Below are positions 27,501 through 38,743 of a DNA stretch of 64,000 bases, piece by piece. The translations under genes and the position numbers were made by a program. Location: positions 1,233,501-1,297,500 of the forward strand of contig JAQFVV010006246.1 in the NCBI GenBank assembly GCA_028023455.1, written 5' to 3'. The notes below the pieces were generated by a model. The model was not told where the DNA came from. It ran no database searches and saw only the letters and a program-made list of their open reading frames with translations. The stretch's first letter is position 1; each line of letters starts with the position of its first letter. The stretch comes from Epiperipatus broadwayi. Lineage: Eukaryota; Onychophora; Udeonychophora; Euonychophora; Peripatidae.

Positions 27501-28871
27501 TCACTCCAAATATAAAGAGGATGTTAATTATGCATACTGTACCAGTTACACTTACAATAAGGTTTACTCAGCAATATCTCTTTTCCCTCTTTAATCATAA
27601 TTTCTTCAGCTGCTTCTTTATTCAATACTGGAATGGTTACTATGATGTTGTCATGTTTCCTTTCTGTAGAGTTTATTTGTGGAGTTGGTAATGGGGTACT
27701 TAGATTATTCTGATCTATGTTCAGTATTATCTCTTCCAAACTATGATTTATAATATGCTCTTGGTCTAACATTTTCACTTTCACAATTTGACTAATAGAG
27801 ATGTGACTCTATTTCATATGAATGGCTTGAAGTTCCTCTTTGACTTCATTTTTGTGCCTTTCTTGGCTTTCTTTTATCTCTTCCCTGAAAATTTTATTGG
27901 TCTTATAAACCTCTTTGAGTTTTGTATCTAAATGAACAATAGTATAATCTGTAAATATTGTATACTGCTCACAATACTGTGTAATCCGTTCATCTATTTC
28001 TTCTCTCATTTTATCCATCCCTTGTTCTAATTCAGCACTATCTTTCTATATATTTTCCAGCCATAGAGATAATTGTCCCATGTTCAATTTATTTTCAATT
28101 CCCTCTATTTCTGTCTTCATTCTTGCTTCTACCTTATTCACTTCTCCTTTCAATTCTTCCCTCAAAAGACATATATCTCCCTTCAGTTCTGTCTATCCTG
28201 CCCACATCATCTCTGGTTGCCATACTCTCTAACTCCACAGTCATATCTTCCCTCATGATATTCATTTTACTACACAAGTAGCAGTTATCTTTGCCTCCAT
28301 GCTCATGTTTGATTCTAAACTAGCATTTATTCTCACCTTCATATTATTCATATTTGAATCCAAAATGTCCATTTCAGTTCTCATTTCTGTTTTTTTACTA
28401 TTCATTTTACTATTTAGATCACTACTCATGCTACTCATGTTTGATTCTAAACTACCTATTTCAGTTTTCATACTATTGATGTTTGCCTCCAAGCTGTTTA
28501 TGTAGGACTCAATTTTAGAATTGATTTTCACTTCCATGTTGCCCATACTTACCATTATCTTGTTCATCATTTCTTGCAACATTTGTGGCACATTGGAAAT
28601 ATTTTCAGTAACAGGTACTATTTTACTTCCAGATGCTTGATTAATCTCATCAGTGAGCTTCTTGCATCTGAAAAACTATTTGACTTTCTCCAAGTCTCTG
28701 TGGAGTTTCATTCTCCTCCATCATAGACTCTCCAGGAGTTTGGATTGATAAAGACCTCTCCCCATTACTATTATCGATATCACTTTCCCCTTCAACAACA
28801 CTATTATCTAACATCTTTTCCATAGTCTCTATACTTTTACTTCTAAATACTAATCCACTTCTAAGTAACAT
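27501..28871 (-). pseudogene. Decayed gag of the Gypsy element, coiled-coil rich
   Basis: A start at 28871 opens with MLLRSG, seen at the N-terminus of many invertebrate Gypsy Gag proteins, followed by an acidic stretch. Frames at 28591-28262 and 28018-27809 are strongly heptad-like (repeats of the type SNM.SM..DLNSKM and EEIKESQERHKNEV), predicting long coiled coils. The frame at 27784-27524 continues with no recognised domain. No CCHC zinc knuckle was seen. Frameshifts and stops separate the pieces. The gag start lies about 460 bp from the primer-binding site, the same spacing as in the second relic (44868 and 45321), which supports one lineage. Confidence 0.65.
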
Positions 28872-29314
28872 GTATCTAAATAATTATTAAAAAAAACTTT
28901 ATACTTACAAATATCAAAATACAATACTGTAGGACTCCTAACCACTTCAGGCCCTTATTTATTTATTTACTGTCTATTTTTTTAAACTGGTGTTTAAGCT
29001 TGCCTAATTTCTTTAATTTTAATTTCACTTATTGATTAGTGACTTAAAAGTTGATCTCTATTTGTTCTCTCCATCACATGTTGCATTCACCACTTTTAAT
29101 GTTGATTAATTTTAATGTGAATTTTTAATTTCCAAAAAAAAATAATTGACATGTTTGATCACCATCATTTTTATCAAATATATTTTGGTCTTACATAAAA
29201 GAGTATGTCTAATATGGATTTAAGATTTAAAGCTTAAGGGTAAAATAAAAAAAAAAATTTTTAATTCCAGTCCAATGGCGAATCTCCCTTGCATGTAAAC
29301 TATGTTCATGCCTA

Positions 29315-29329
29315 CACATTTGGGAGCCA
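29315..29329 (-). other. Primer-binding site of the Gypsy element
   Basis: Seven bases beyond the LTR end (29337), read on minus, lies TGGCTCCCAAATGTG. It starts with TGG as tRNA-primed elements do and resembles the site TGGCTTCCCAACATG at 45321-45307. It fixes the element's minus orientation. The tRNA used is not determined. Confidence 0.6.
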
Positions 29330-29336
29330 GATATAA

Positions 29337-31453
29337 TGGAACCCACTACCCCAAAATTGATGGTGGCAGATTTACTGGAACCACAGGGTACACCATACAA
29401 TGAGTCGAATATGACTCAGCAGCTGGATGACTTGAATACCATGTGTCAACCAACTTACAACAAGTCATATTCTACATCCATGATTCGACAGCACATTTGG
29501 GTGCATCAGATGTTACTGAATCAGGAATGGCATATAACAAAGGGAGCACATCTCACTACTGTCAGACCTAGGCCTTCAAATAGGATGCTAAAGATGTCAC
29601 AATGAAATGCCCAGTTCCAAGTCACATCTACTTTCAATATACTAACTTATAATTTACTAACAATATTTCAATGTAACTTAGACCAGTGCATATTCATTAC
29701 ATCTCCCTTTTTAGGCCCCATTACACCACAGAATTGGAACTCAGGAAGTTCTTGCAGTCAGCTCTCTTCAGGGATGGACCTACTCAATTATTAACCAAAT
29801 ATGCCTATATATAAGCATAGATATAGAAAAATACTGATGATGATCATCAAACCTTTAATGGTATAAATTCTTAATGTGATGGGGATGATCGAACATCTAG
29901 TGGTATCAATGCACAGCAATGATGGTGATGATCAAACATCTAGTGGAATCAATGCACAATGATGATGGTAATAATAAAACAGATCATATTGATTTAAACA
30001 ACTTAATTTATTAACAGCATATATAATAAATATTTACAAACAAAAAATAATATAATAAATAACATATTCGATTATCAAGAATGGTTTTTCTATCATCTTG
30101 ATGGTTTCACACAACAGAAACAAAATAATTTGAAGTATATTATATACAAAATTATACTATATAATTCATTAAATATATACATAAAAAAAAATAAAAAGCA
30201 AAATGAGAGTTCACTAATTCTAAAATTACCCCATTAATGTAATTAATAAAATAATTATTTTTTGGCTAGGGTAAATATATTATAATTATAACTATTTTTT
30301 ATATTAAATATATATATCCCCCGTCACCCATCTATAAGTGTTTGTAAGTCCTAGTAAAAAAATTCATTATAGATTCGATAAAAACCATTTACTCAGTGGG
30401 TCAATTGCACTCAGAAATAAAACAAAATTACAAGTAAATATTATTAAAATTTATTAGTAAACAAAATAATTTCATTTGTCTAAAGTTTTGCCTCAATGTT
30501 AAATATATATAAAAACCTTACTTGAGATTACCTTGATAGATCAATGTTGAATTTCCAAAGGAATCTGTAAATTTACTTTTATTAACAAAAAAAAATAATA
30601 CATATTAATTGTAGATGATTCCTTTTTTAAAATACATCAACATATGACACATCTATTCATTGCTTCCACTTTTAAATTGCAAGTGATCGAACTTGAAAAA
30701 TGAATCTTGCATGCACAATACAAAAAATTACAATACATAAACTTTCAAATAAAAATGACAAAAGCAAAAAAAAATAGTCATGTGAATCAAAATAAGATAT
30801 ATTTATCTTGAGAAAAGCAAGCATCTTATTCACAGTTAAGAGTTTACAATGTCAATCTCCATGTATACTGTTCTTGTTCATCAACTTTGTTGCTATCTAT
30901 GTATTTCATGCTCCTTGATTAAAGCAAACACATACCAAATATCTCTCCTGAATATATATAAATCCATGGAAGATTGTTGTACACCAGCGTTCTTTAAATA
31001 GACATTTTGATTGTGAAATTTTATAATTTCACAAATTCCATAATTTCATAATGACATTGAAGCTAGCTTAGGAATGTCCCATAGTATTGGCTTCTTACCC
31101 TGAATATAAACTGTTATTTATAATGTGGCTTAAATATATATAAAAATAGCTTTTAAAGAAAACAGTTAATTTTTAGTAGTTTCACATTTTCTTTGCATCA
31201 TTTTCATTCTAATGAATTCAATCTTGCAGAACAAATTAAATCACGAGTTCATTTTTTCTAATAATAAATTAAAGTTTAACCTTCCAGTTTTCTTCAATTC
31301 AAATTAAAAAAACTTTAGATTACTTTTAAAATAAAAGACTTTTCATTTTTATGTCTTGACCATTCTGATATTAAAAGCCAAGTAAAGAGAGATGCTGCTA
31401 GATTGTCTCATGCTAGCTAAAAACCTATTGTTACAACTTAATAAAAAAAACAA

Positions 31454-31495
<42 letters not shown>

Positions 31496-31921
31496 TAATC
31501 TTTTTTATTCCAAATTCAATCATTTCACAACAATTTAGACCTCATATAAATTTTAATCTTTGATTATGTCCATTCTATAAGTCAATCAATTAGTATTTTT
31601 AATTGATGATACTAAATGAATAAAAGAAAAACAATTAATTTCTATAAATAGACAAACATATTAATTTAATATGTATGTTTATATACACATATACACTACA
31701 TGTGTTTAATGAATTTGTTTGCTTTCTCACAACAGATAAAAACAATAAGAATTAATTTCTCAAACATATTAGTATGTATGTATGTCTATATATGTATACA
31801 CTACATGTGTATAAGCAAGTATATAAGATATTTAATTTGCATAACACTTGGTCTAAATTCAAATATTCTGAAAGAAATTGGGGCAGGTGTGAAGGCTAGT
31901 TGTAAGCCATCTCTTACAACA
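29337..31921 (-). mobile_element. 5' LTR (2.6 kb) of the Gypsy-type retrotransposon
   Basis: Plus-strand ends are TGGAACCCAC...CTTACAACA, giving TG...CA termini. On minus it starts TGTTGTAAG with the hairpin partner CTTACAA (about 31902-31921). It is the full-length partner of 22682-25307. Flanking bases are TATAA left of the 3' LTR and TATAT right of this one: a possible 5-bp target duplication with one change, weak because the region is AT-rich. It holds the minisatellite (29838-29980) and an (ATT)n tract. Confidence 0.75.
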
Positions 31922-34121
31922 TATATATGGTCATAGAATTTTAATAATCAAATATCATCTATATAGAGGTACAACAGCTGCTATTAGTGTGATCTCCTTT
32001 CCTGATAAGAGAGTCAAAGCAATTTCTGCCTGAGTTCAAATACTGTGGTCTAACATGGTCAGAAAGGGGTGAGAATTGGATGAACTGACCCAAATTGCAT
32101 TTAGGTTTATAAAAATATGTAGAGATAGTCTATTAGAAGTAGATAGAATAATATGTTATATATTTCAACACATAATCACTTGCATCCTATCCAAAGACCC
32201 AAAGTTCAACCATAGTAAGATGTGCTCCCCCTATCTCCTGAAAAATCCACTGGCCCATTACAATATGTTATGTGAACATATTAATTTTATACCAATTTTA
32301 GTAAAAGTATGTTAAAAATTAACCAGAAAATTTATTTTTCATAAAATAATAGAGGGAATGCAATGAGTTAGCTACTTTGCAATAATGACAATGAGACTGA
32401 TCTTCTGAACATTTGATTTTGGAACAGTGACTCAAGTGTTGATCCATTTATAAGTATTTAGAAAATATGTAAATTATTCTGGTAAAGAACCTATAAATCT
32501 TTGTGCATAATTATTAATCTTAGTCATTAGTAAATGAATTGTGAATTAGAATTCTTACTTATTTAGCAGGAAACTATGATGGACATTTTTAATAACTGGC
32601 CAGTACATATCTTTCAAAACCTTGATTTACATACATGAGTTATAGACTATAGAATAGTTTTTTATGGTAAATGATTTCAATAAACTCTACTACTGAGTCC
32701 CATGACCATATCTTTAGAAATCCATTCTCTGTATTAAATTTTTTATTTCCATTAGGATTCTGGTGCAATACTTTTTTACCCCTGCTAAATGATACATCTG
32801 GCTGAAACTGAGGAAGATTAATATGATCACATATATGAACCATGAATCCAATATAAAAAAGTAGAAAAGTTTTAATGATATCTATTAAACAAAACAAGTT
32901 CTATTCACTTTTAGATTTCAATTTACATTTTTGTACCAAGCAGACAAATTAGTATAAATTGAAAGTTGCTTTGTATTAATAATAAAAGTGTTGTTAAATA
33001 ATCACTTTTTAGATTACTATTGTTTAAATAACAATAAATGTAAATTTGTAACAGTTTCTAATAATTTTTTCCACATATTCTTCAGTCCGAGATTCAAATC
33101 TGATGAAGGAATGATGACCTATTATGATTCATAAAACTATTTTTTTAACCATGTTTTTATTTTGGATATCCAACTTCTGTCCATTCCATTAAATTTAGTA
33201 TCTTAAGGTCTGCTGATGATATTATACTTCTAAACACAGAATTCTTTTATAGAGTTTTAATTCTGATTACTACCATTTCTGAAAAGATAAATCTATTACT
33301 TGCCTTATAAAATTAGTTAAATTTTAATTATTTGCTTAATATATTCATACTATTATGTAAATGAAGTTATACATTTGGAAAACATCTTTAACTGCTACCA
33401 ATATAAATTCAGAAATTCCAAAGCTTTGATATAAACCCAATCTGCCTGTATAATACTATAAATTTGACCCCATATTAATTATTATAAATTTAATAATCTG
33501 TTCTTTTTTTCCTTTTATGTAGGAACATTTTCCCGATATATCATTTGATTTTTTTTTTCAGATTATGCAACAAGAGTTAAAAAGTGCAGTTTTCCACTCT
33601 AGTGCCATTTATATGAATCTTAATTAGTTAGCGATTGCCATTTTGTAGCGTATTTAAATCTTTATCCGCTTATGTCTCTGGCTTTTGCATTTATCAATAA
33701 CAACCTGAGATTCTAAGCTGGAACCAATGCAATTATTCTTCTGATAACTCCTTGTTTTCTATTAAACTAAAATCTTGAAATTAAAAATCAACCCATGCCA
33801 ATCTGAATATTAGTACTTACATTTACCCATCTATTGCATTATTTTACTTATGATTTTAATTTCTAATTATATAATTAACAGAGAGAATGCTATTTGTTAG
33901 ATCTGGATTTTATATCTTTACATTTCTACTTCAATTTCTAGAACTTGAAGTTGAAAAGAGTTATTTTTAAAAAGCTCTTTAAATTAATGTTTTAATCAAA
34001 GGTTTAGAAATTATTTTTAGATTGCTTTTGCTCAGAACATTTTTGTTATGTTTTGGTTTACTTAATAAGATGTTTTATGTGAAATATGATCTTATTTATT
34101 ATTTATTTATGTTTTTTTTAG
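31922..34121. other. Last part of the 22.6-kb intron
   Basis: No element or gene was identified with confidence. The ORFs at 32076-32315 (+) and 32897-32640 (-) have no recognised domain. The end carries a T-rich tract and acceptor AG before the exon at 34122. Confidence 0.45.
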
Positions 34122-34306
34122 TTTGTGGTGAAGAACTAAACACACCCTCTGGAACTATTTCATCACCAAATTTTCCTAATCATTATTCACATAAACGAAG
34201 GTGTATTTGGCACATTCAAGTAGCTGATGATCGGCGAATAAAACTAAAGTTTAATGCATTTAACTTAGGAAGTGATTACTATGATTGTTTTGGAGATGTT
34301 ATTTTG
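34122..34306 (+). CDS. Exon of the multi-CUB-domain protein (first half of the next CUB domain)
   Basis: Internal exon of 185 bp, with acceptor TTTTTTTAG ending at 34121 and donor GTATGT at 34307. It enters with two bases that complete the codon begun at 11472, reading ...SED-VCGEELN across the 22.6-kb intron, and exits in phase 0. It shows the CUB N-terminal half: VCGEEL cysteine, the signature GTISSPNFPNHY, the second cysteine in RRCIWHIQV, a basic-hydrophobic strand RIKLKFNAF, and YYDCFGDVIL (the family's acidic, calcium-binding-type YDC..D box). The missing second half should be on a later exon, not found before 64000, implying another intron of at least 29 kb. Extracellular binding role by family; exact gene uncertain. 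Confidence 0.88.
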
Positions 34307-35879
34307 GTATGTACTAGTTTCTTTTTCTTATGTGATAGTATTACTTTGTCATCTAATTGTGGTTTAATAACTAGAGTGTATTTTAAATTAAAGATAAAAT
34401 AAGAACTAATACTTCATAGGTTTATGACATTTTTTTTCACCAGTAATTAAAGTTTTTTCAATTAACCAATATAGACTGCCAAAAATATTTCTATTTTCAG
34501 CTAAGAATATGAATTAAATATGAAGATTTATTTAAAATAAAACTTCCAAATTTCATTAAATTTGAATCCTAAATCATATAATATGAACATTTCATTTGTA
34601 TTATTTGATTGCTTATGAGAGATTGATAGCCTAAATTATTAAAAATATATACATATCTGGAATAAATAAATAATAATTCCAAGTTTACTGAGTAAAAAAA
34701 TATATGCATCTTAAATTTAAATACAAGATATTCAAGCAACTTGATATTGAAAAAAAATTAATCATCTTGGTGTTTTCCAAAGATTTTGGAAGCTCTATGA
34801 AGTTTTATCAATAGAAAATGGTTCAAATACTTTGGGGAGGTACATTATTTTTCTAATACTATAGGAGATACCATCCTGAAAAATCTCTAATAAATCTTAT
34901 TTTATATTAAGCAATCTATTTATTAGATTAATTGGAACCATGGTATTTTTTTTAAAAAATTTGCTTAAAACTTTTTAACATGTATATGTATGGTATAGAC
35001 TGTAAATCTCTTAATCATAAAACTTATTTTAAAAATTGTACATAATAAAATATCAACAAAAATCAATAAACAAAAAGAGAAACTGCAGATATTAAAAAAC
35101 AGTGGGATGAAATTGATAATGAAAATTCAAAAGAATATAATGCCCAGTGTAACGTAACACTTACTTGCCCATACTTCTGTCATGTTTTTTGTGATCACAG
35201 GCATCATAATATTTATATTGGGAATTATAAAATTAAATTTTTATTTAAAATATCTCTTAATTGCTCAATCTGAAAGAAACTATTTTCTGGTTCTACAGCC
35301 ATGACTTGGTGCCACTTTTTAAGGGATCTTTAATTTAAAGCTTTTGCTTATGAGAACATTATTTTTGTTCACATCCTTTTCCCACAAATTGAATGCTTTT
35401 TCATCTTTTACTAATATTTATCATATGCTGCAAATGCAACTTTATCATGTTTTGAAATCTGAGCAAATATGGACCAAAATGTTTTTTATTTTTTAATATT
35501 TCCATAATTGATTTATTTTTATTGAATGTCTATCCAGTTGCAAAAAAAAAATATTTTTTTTTTCAAATCTAGATGAATTATTTTCACTTTGTCACATTAG
35601 AGGAACATTTGATGTTTTCATTTATGCTTGACAGCAATGCACTATTATGAGTCACTGAATCTATGGGTTTAAAAAATAAGACACCTTTTGAATAGCTGAG
35701 TGTGTTTAGTTAAGCTATGATTTTGAGTTTATTTTCTAGAATAATAAAAAATAATGTATTTTTAAGAGAATTTTTTTTCTTCTAAAATTGTGTTTTTAAA
35801 AAATATTGATAGACTTTTGTATACATTTCACATAGATTCTGTAATATAGCTACATGAACTTCTATGCCATCCAACTTAT
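34307..35879. other. Intron sequence, possible faint Gypsy remains
   Basis: AT-rich sequence after the donor site. The minus strand near 35270-35340 reads like stop-broken coding sequence continuing the Gypsy relic to the right (integrase side), but no diagnostic motif is visible. Confidence 0.35.
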
Positions 35880-36376
35880 CCATTTTTTTAATATTTGATA
35901 TCTAGAATAGGCTTTAATGCATTTTCCCACTATGGTGCTATTTGACATATATGAGTCTACTGAATCTTTATAGTTTATCTCCATGATCATATGCTTGAAC
36001 TCATGTGTATCCAGTAATCTTTATAGTGTATCTATACAATCTCTTCTTCTACCTGGTTTAAAAATTGATTTGTAATCATCTGATGCCACAGCATTGATCC
36101 ATTAGCATTATTTTTTCATTAGCACAATCAGGGGTCATCTTTAGGTTTCCTAAAATTTCCAACAGAGACTGGTGTTTTGTATAGATATTGAACACACTTC
36201 TATAAATATATTGGCAAAATTTTTTGCCATGGGTATGATTGTCAATGCTTCCTTGTGGGTGCATAGGTAATTAGATATTCACCTCCATAATAACAATGCA
36301 TTTATAACAACTGTTATGCCACATTCAGATAATTAGTGTTTTATAATCATTGAAAAGAACTTGAGATTAATAACTC
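35880..36376 (-). pseudogene. Gypsy pol relic: RNase H segment
   Basis: Minus-strand translation near 36264-36076 reads KKFCQYIYRSVFNIYTKHQ followed by SLLEILGNLK. This matches the Gypsy RNase H pattern KKF.QY.YG..F.IYTDH..LL, with the DH aspartate changed to KH. The stretch to about 35980 continues in another frame (SDDYKSIFKPG). The reverse-transcriptase-connection part of the same pol lies at 38203-38018 on the same strand. The two are separated by the hammerhead element and its duplicated target site at 36364-36376, so they were once contiguous. Confidence 0.75.
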
Positions 36377-36529
36377 ACTAAACATCACGTGATCACCATT
36401 TCTTATGCTAGCACATAACTGTTATTAAACAGGCAAAACTCTCCATACAGTAGTGCCACCCTATGCCAACCAGAGTAATCAATGGATAACAGAAGGCTTG
36501 TGCATAAAATCTCCATCTAGTGCCTACTA

Positions 36530-36580
36530 ATCCAATATCCCGAGACTAGTTTCTGGCTTTTTCAGTGAAGAGCCTTGGAT
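36530..36580 (-). ncRNA. Hammerhead-like motif, inverted unit (deleted core)
   Basis: Read on minus: ATCCAA, then CTCTTCA, a core shortened to CTGAAAAAGCC, then GAAAC, TA, GTC and a closing ATATTGGAT. The GATGA part and half of stem II are lost, so this copy cannot be active. Confidence 0.6.
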
Positions 36581-36915
36581 CTGAGAGCACTGCAACTAGA
36601 TCTTAGAATCGTATGCAACCCTCCAGCAGCCAACTTTTATCTCTACTTAACTACAAAAATATGAGAATGAAATTAAAAACATAATATTATCAATCCAAAC
36701 TCAATAGCTTATATAGTCAAAGACACCAAAATGTATGGTGCTGAACTGAGTTCAGACCCATATGACTATATAAGTAATGACTATATAAGCTATTGAGTTT
36801 GGATTGATAATTTTGTGTTTTTAAATTTCATTCTCATAGTTTTGTAGTTAAGTAGAGATAAAAGGTGGCTTCTGGTGTTGCATTACATCCTAAGATCTAG
36901 GTGCAGTGCTCTCAG

Positions 36916-36974
36916 ATCCAAGGCTCTTCATTGATGAAGGCCACAAGCTAAAAACCAGTCTGGGGATTTTGGAT
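36916..36974 (+). ncRNA. Hammerhead-like motif, direct unit 1 (mutated core)
   Basis: Stem I arms ATCCAA and TTGGAT are present, and GTC is retained before TGGGGA. The core has TTGATGA instead of CTGATGA and AAAAC instead of GAAAC. Probably inactive. Confidence 0.6.
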
Positions 36975-37391
36975 GAGTAGGCACTATATGGGGATTTTAT
37001 GCACAAGCCTTCTGGCATCCATTCATTATTCTGGTTGGCACAGGGTGGCACTGCTGTACGGAGAGTTTTGCCTGTTTAATAACAATTATGTGCTAGCATA
37101 AGAGATGGTGATCATGTGATGTTTAGTGGTTTAACACCAACCTGCCTAAATAGGATAGTGGTGGCTATGTTTGTTAAAGAGTGAAAGACATCAAAATGTG
37201 TAAGTGATGAACTGAGTTCAGACCCATATGACTATATAAGCTATTGAGCTTGGATTGAAAATATTTATGTTTTCGTGGATTGAAAATATTTGTTTTCAAT
37301 TTCATTCTCATAGTTTTTTTAGTTAAGTAGAGATAAAAGGGGCTGCTGGAGGGTTGCATTAGAACCTAAGATCTAGGTGCATTGCTCTCAG

Positions 37392-37450
37392 ATACAAGGA
37401 TCCTCAATGATGAAGATTCACAAGCTAGAAACTAGTCTGGGAATATTGGA
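37392..37450 (+). ncRNA. Hammerhead-like motif, direct unit 2 (mutated core)
   Basis: The core reads ATGATGA, stem II is weakened (AGATTCACAAGCTA), and GAAACTAGTC is intact. The outer stem has ATACAA against TTGGAT. Probably inactive. Confidence 0.6.
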
Positions 37451-37839
37451 TGAGTAGGCACAGATGGGATTTTATGCACAAGCCTTCTGGCATCCATTGA
37501 TTACTTAGATTGGCACAGTTGGCACTGCTGTATGGAGAGTTTTACCTGTTTAATAACAGTTATGTGCTAGCATAAGAGATGGTGATCATGTGATGTTTAG
37601 TGTTATAACACCATTCCTGTCTAAAAGGATAGGGTGGCTATGGCTGTTAAAGAGCCAAAGACACCAAAATGTATGTGTGCTGAACTGAGTTCAGACCCAT
37701 ATGACTATATGAGCTATTGAGCTTGGATTGAAATATTATGCTTTAAATTTCATTCTCATAGTTTTATAGTTAAGAAGAGATAAAAGATGGCTGCTGGAGA
37801 GTTGCATTAGATCCTAAGTTCTAGGTGCAGTGCTCTCAG

Positions 37840-37898
37840 ATCCAAAGCTCCTCAATGATGAAGGCCACAGGCCAGAAACTAGTCTGGGTATATTGGAT
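37840..37898 (+). ncRNA. Hammerhead-like motif, direct unit 3 (C3 changed)
   Basis: The core reads ATGATGA in place of CTGATGA. Stem II is the strongest of the set (GGCC-ACA-GGCC), with GAAAC-TA-GTC intact and both stem I helices pairable. The C3 change should abolish or greatly reduce cleavage. Confidence 0.65.
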
Positions 37899-38017
37899 GA
37901 GTAGGCACCAGATGGAGATTTTATGCACAAGCCTTCTGGAATCCATTGATTACTCTGGTTGGCACAGGGTGGCATTACTCTATGGAGAATTTTGTCTGTT
38001 TAATAGATTAATAACTC

Positions 38018-38203
38018 CTTAGACTTTCTGAATGCTCTATCATGCTTTCTTGCCACTTCCATTACTGCTTCTTTTGACAATTGATTTAACAACATTACCA
38101 TATGTAATTGCCTTTCGGGAAACTTAAAGAAATTAAGAAATCCCAAATGTTCTTGTAAGACTTTAATACTTTTTGGACAACTTTAATCTTTTCTGGTTTT
38201 AGA
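38018..38203 (-). pseudogene. Gypsy pol relic: reverse transcriptase/RNase H connection
   Basis: Minus-strand translation from about 38200 reads PEKIKVVQKVLKSYKNIWDF, then LISLSFPKGNYIW and, after stops, KWQESMIEHSESLRS. This follows the Gypsy order after the reverse transcriptase (the helix ending in FL..LNF..KF, then W.W...H..AF..LK). It continues on the far side of the hammerhead element at 36376, giving a split pol. Confidence 0.65.
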
Positions 38204-38229
38204 TTATTATTATTATTATTATTATTATT
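38204..38229. repeat. Short (ATT)n tract
   Basis: About eight ATT units directly precede a 5'-truncated hammerhead-bearing unit. Confidence 0.9.
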
Positions 38230-38230
38230 T

Positions 38231-38474
38231 AATTCTCATAGTTTTGTAGTTAAATAGAGTTAAAAGGTGGGTGCTGGAGGGTTGCATTAGATCCTAAGAT
38301 CTAGGTGCAGTGCTCTCAGATCCAAGGCTCCTCACTGATGAAGGCCACAAGCCAGAAACTAGTCTGGGGATATTGGATGAGTAGGCACTAGATAGGGATT
38401 TTATGCACAAGCCTTCTGGAATCCATTGATTGCTCTTGTTAGCACAAGATGGCACTACTATATGGAGAGTTTTG
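38231..38474 (+). mobile_element. 5'-truncated fifth hammerhead-bearing unit
   Basis: Matches the unit from the TTCTCATAGTTTTGTAGTTAA block to GGAGAGTTTTGC, then diverges. It is separated from the main element by the Gypsy fragment and the (ATT)n tract, so it is either a second insertion or a rearranged piece. It carries the best-preserved ribozyme core. Confidence 0.75.
38320..38378 (+). ncRNA. Type I hammerhead ribozyme-like motif with complete conserved core
   Basis: The order is that of a type I hammerhead. Outer stem I ATCCAA (38320-38325) pairs with TTGGAT (38373-38378). An internal loop CGG/TA follows. Inner stem I (38329-38334 with 38365-38370) is six pairs including one G-T. Then come CTGATGA (38335-38341), stem II GGC-CACAA-GCC, GAAA (38355-38358), a two-pair stem III AC-TA-GT, and the cleavage triplet GTC (38362-38364). 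Very short stem III and an internal loop in stem I are known from Penelope-type and retrozyme hammerheads. The pair closing stem II next to the core is A-A instead of the usual G-C, which may weaken single-motif activity. Confidence 0.75.
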
Positions 38475-38743
38475 CTGTATTTTGAATTGTTTAATAATAA
38501 TTAACTACATAGTGACTTTGATATATTCAATAATTTTATTTTGGGCATTGTTTATATATATATTGGACAATCTGAAAATAGTAAGGGAGAAAAAGAAGAA
38601 GTTACTCTTTTTAAAACATTACAGATTTATATATGTTATATGTGAATTTTTTTTTTTTAAGTTTTGTGTATATATGATTTGTATATGTTAATGGAAGATT
38701 TGTATATTTTATAGTTATATTTTTTATTTTTGTATTATAATTA

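Larger units (their letters stand above)
36377..38004 (+). mobile_element. Hammerhead-bearing repeat element: one inverted and three direct units, 13-bp target duplication
   Basis: AGATTAATAACTC occurs at 36364-36376 and, identical, at 38005-38017, bracketing 1,628 bp. The insert is an inverted partial unit (36377-36721) followed by direct units at 36722-37181, 37182-37656 and 37657-38004 (last truncated). Units are roughly 460-475 bp. The inverted and first direct units make a near-palindrome with arms of about 350 bp. Each unit contains a hammerhead-like motif. There is no ORF of consequence. This organisation and the long target duplication recall metazoan retrozymes and the repeat ends of Penelope-like retroelements, both known to carry type I hammerheads. 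It is non-autonomous, and the host insertion site is a Gypsy RNase H region. Confidence 0.8.

Noticed and set aside
28299-28505. Plus-strand hydrophobic ORF as a membrane protein
   Set aside because: It is the complement of the coiled-coil gag region; the repeat structure makes sense only on the minus strand.
31700-31936. ORF 31700-31936 and its counterpart 25064-25285
   Set aside because: Both lie in the LTR termini, with no domain; frame and ends differ between the copies.
34022-34402. 126-codon ORF over the second CUB exon
   Set aside because: Only 34122-34306 is coding; the rest is intron read-through beyond clear splice sites.
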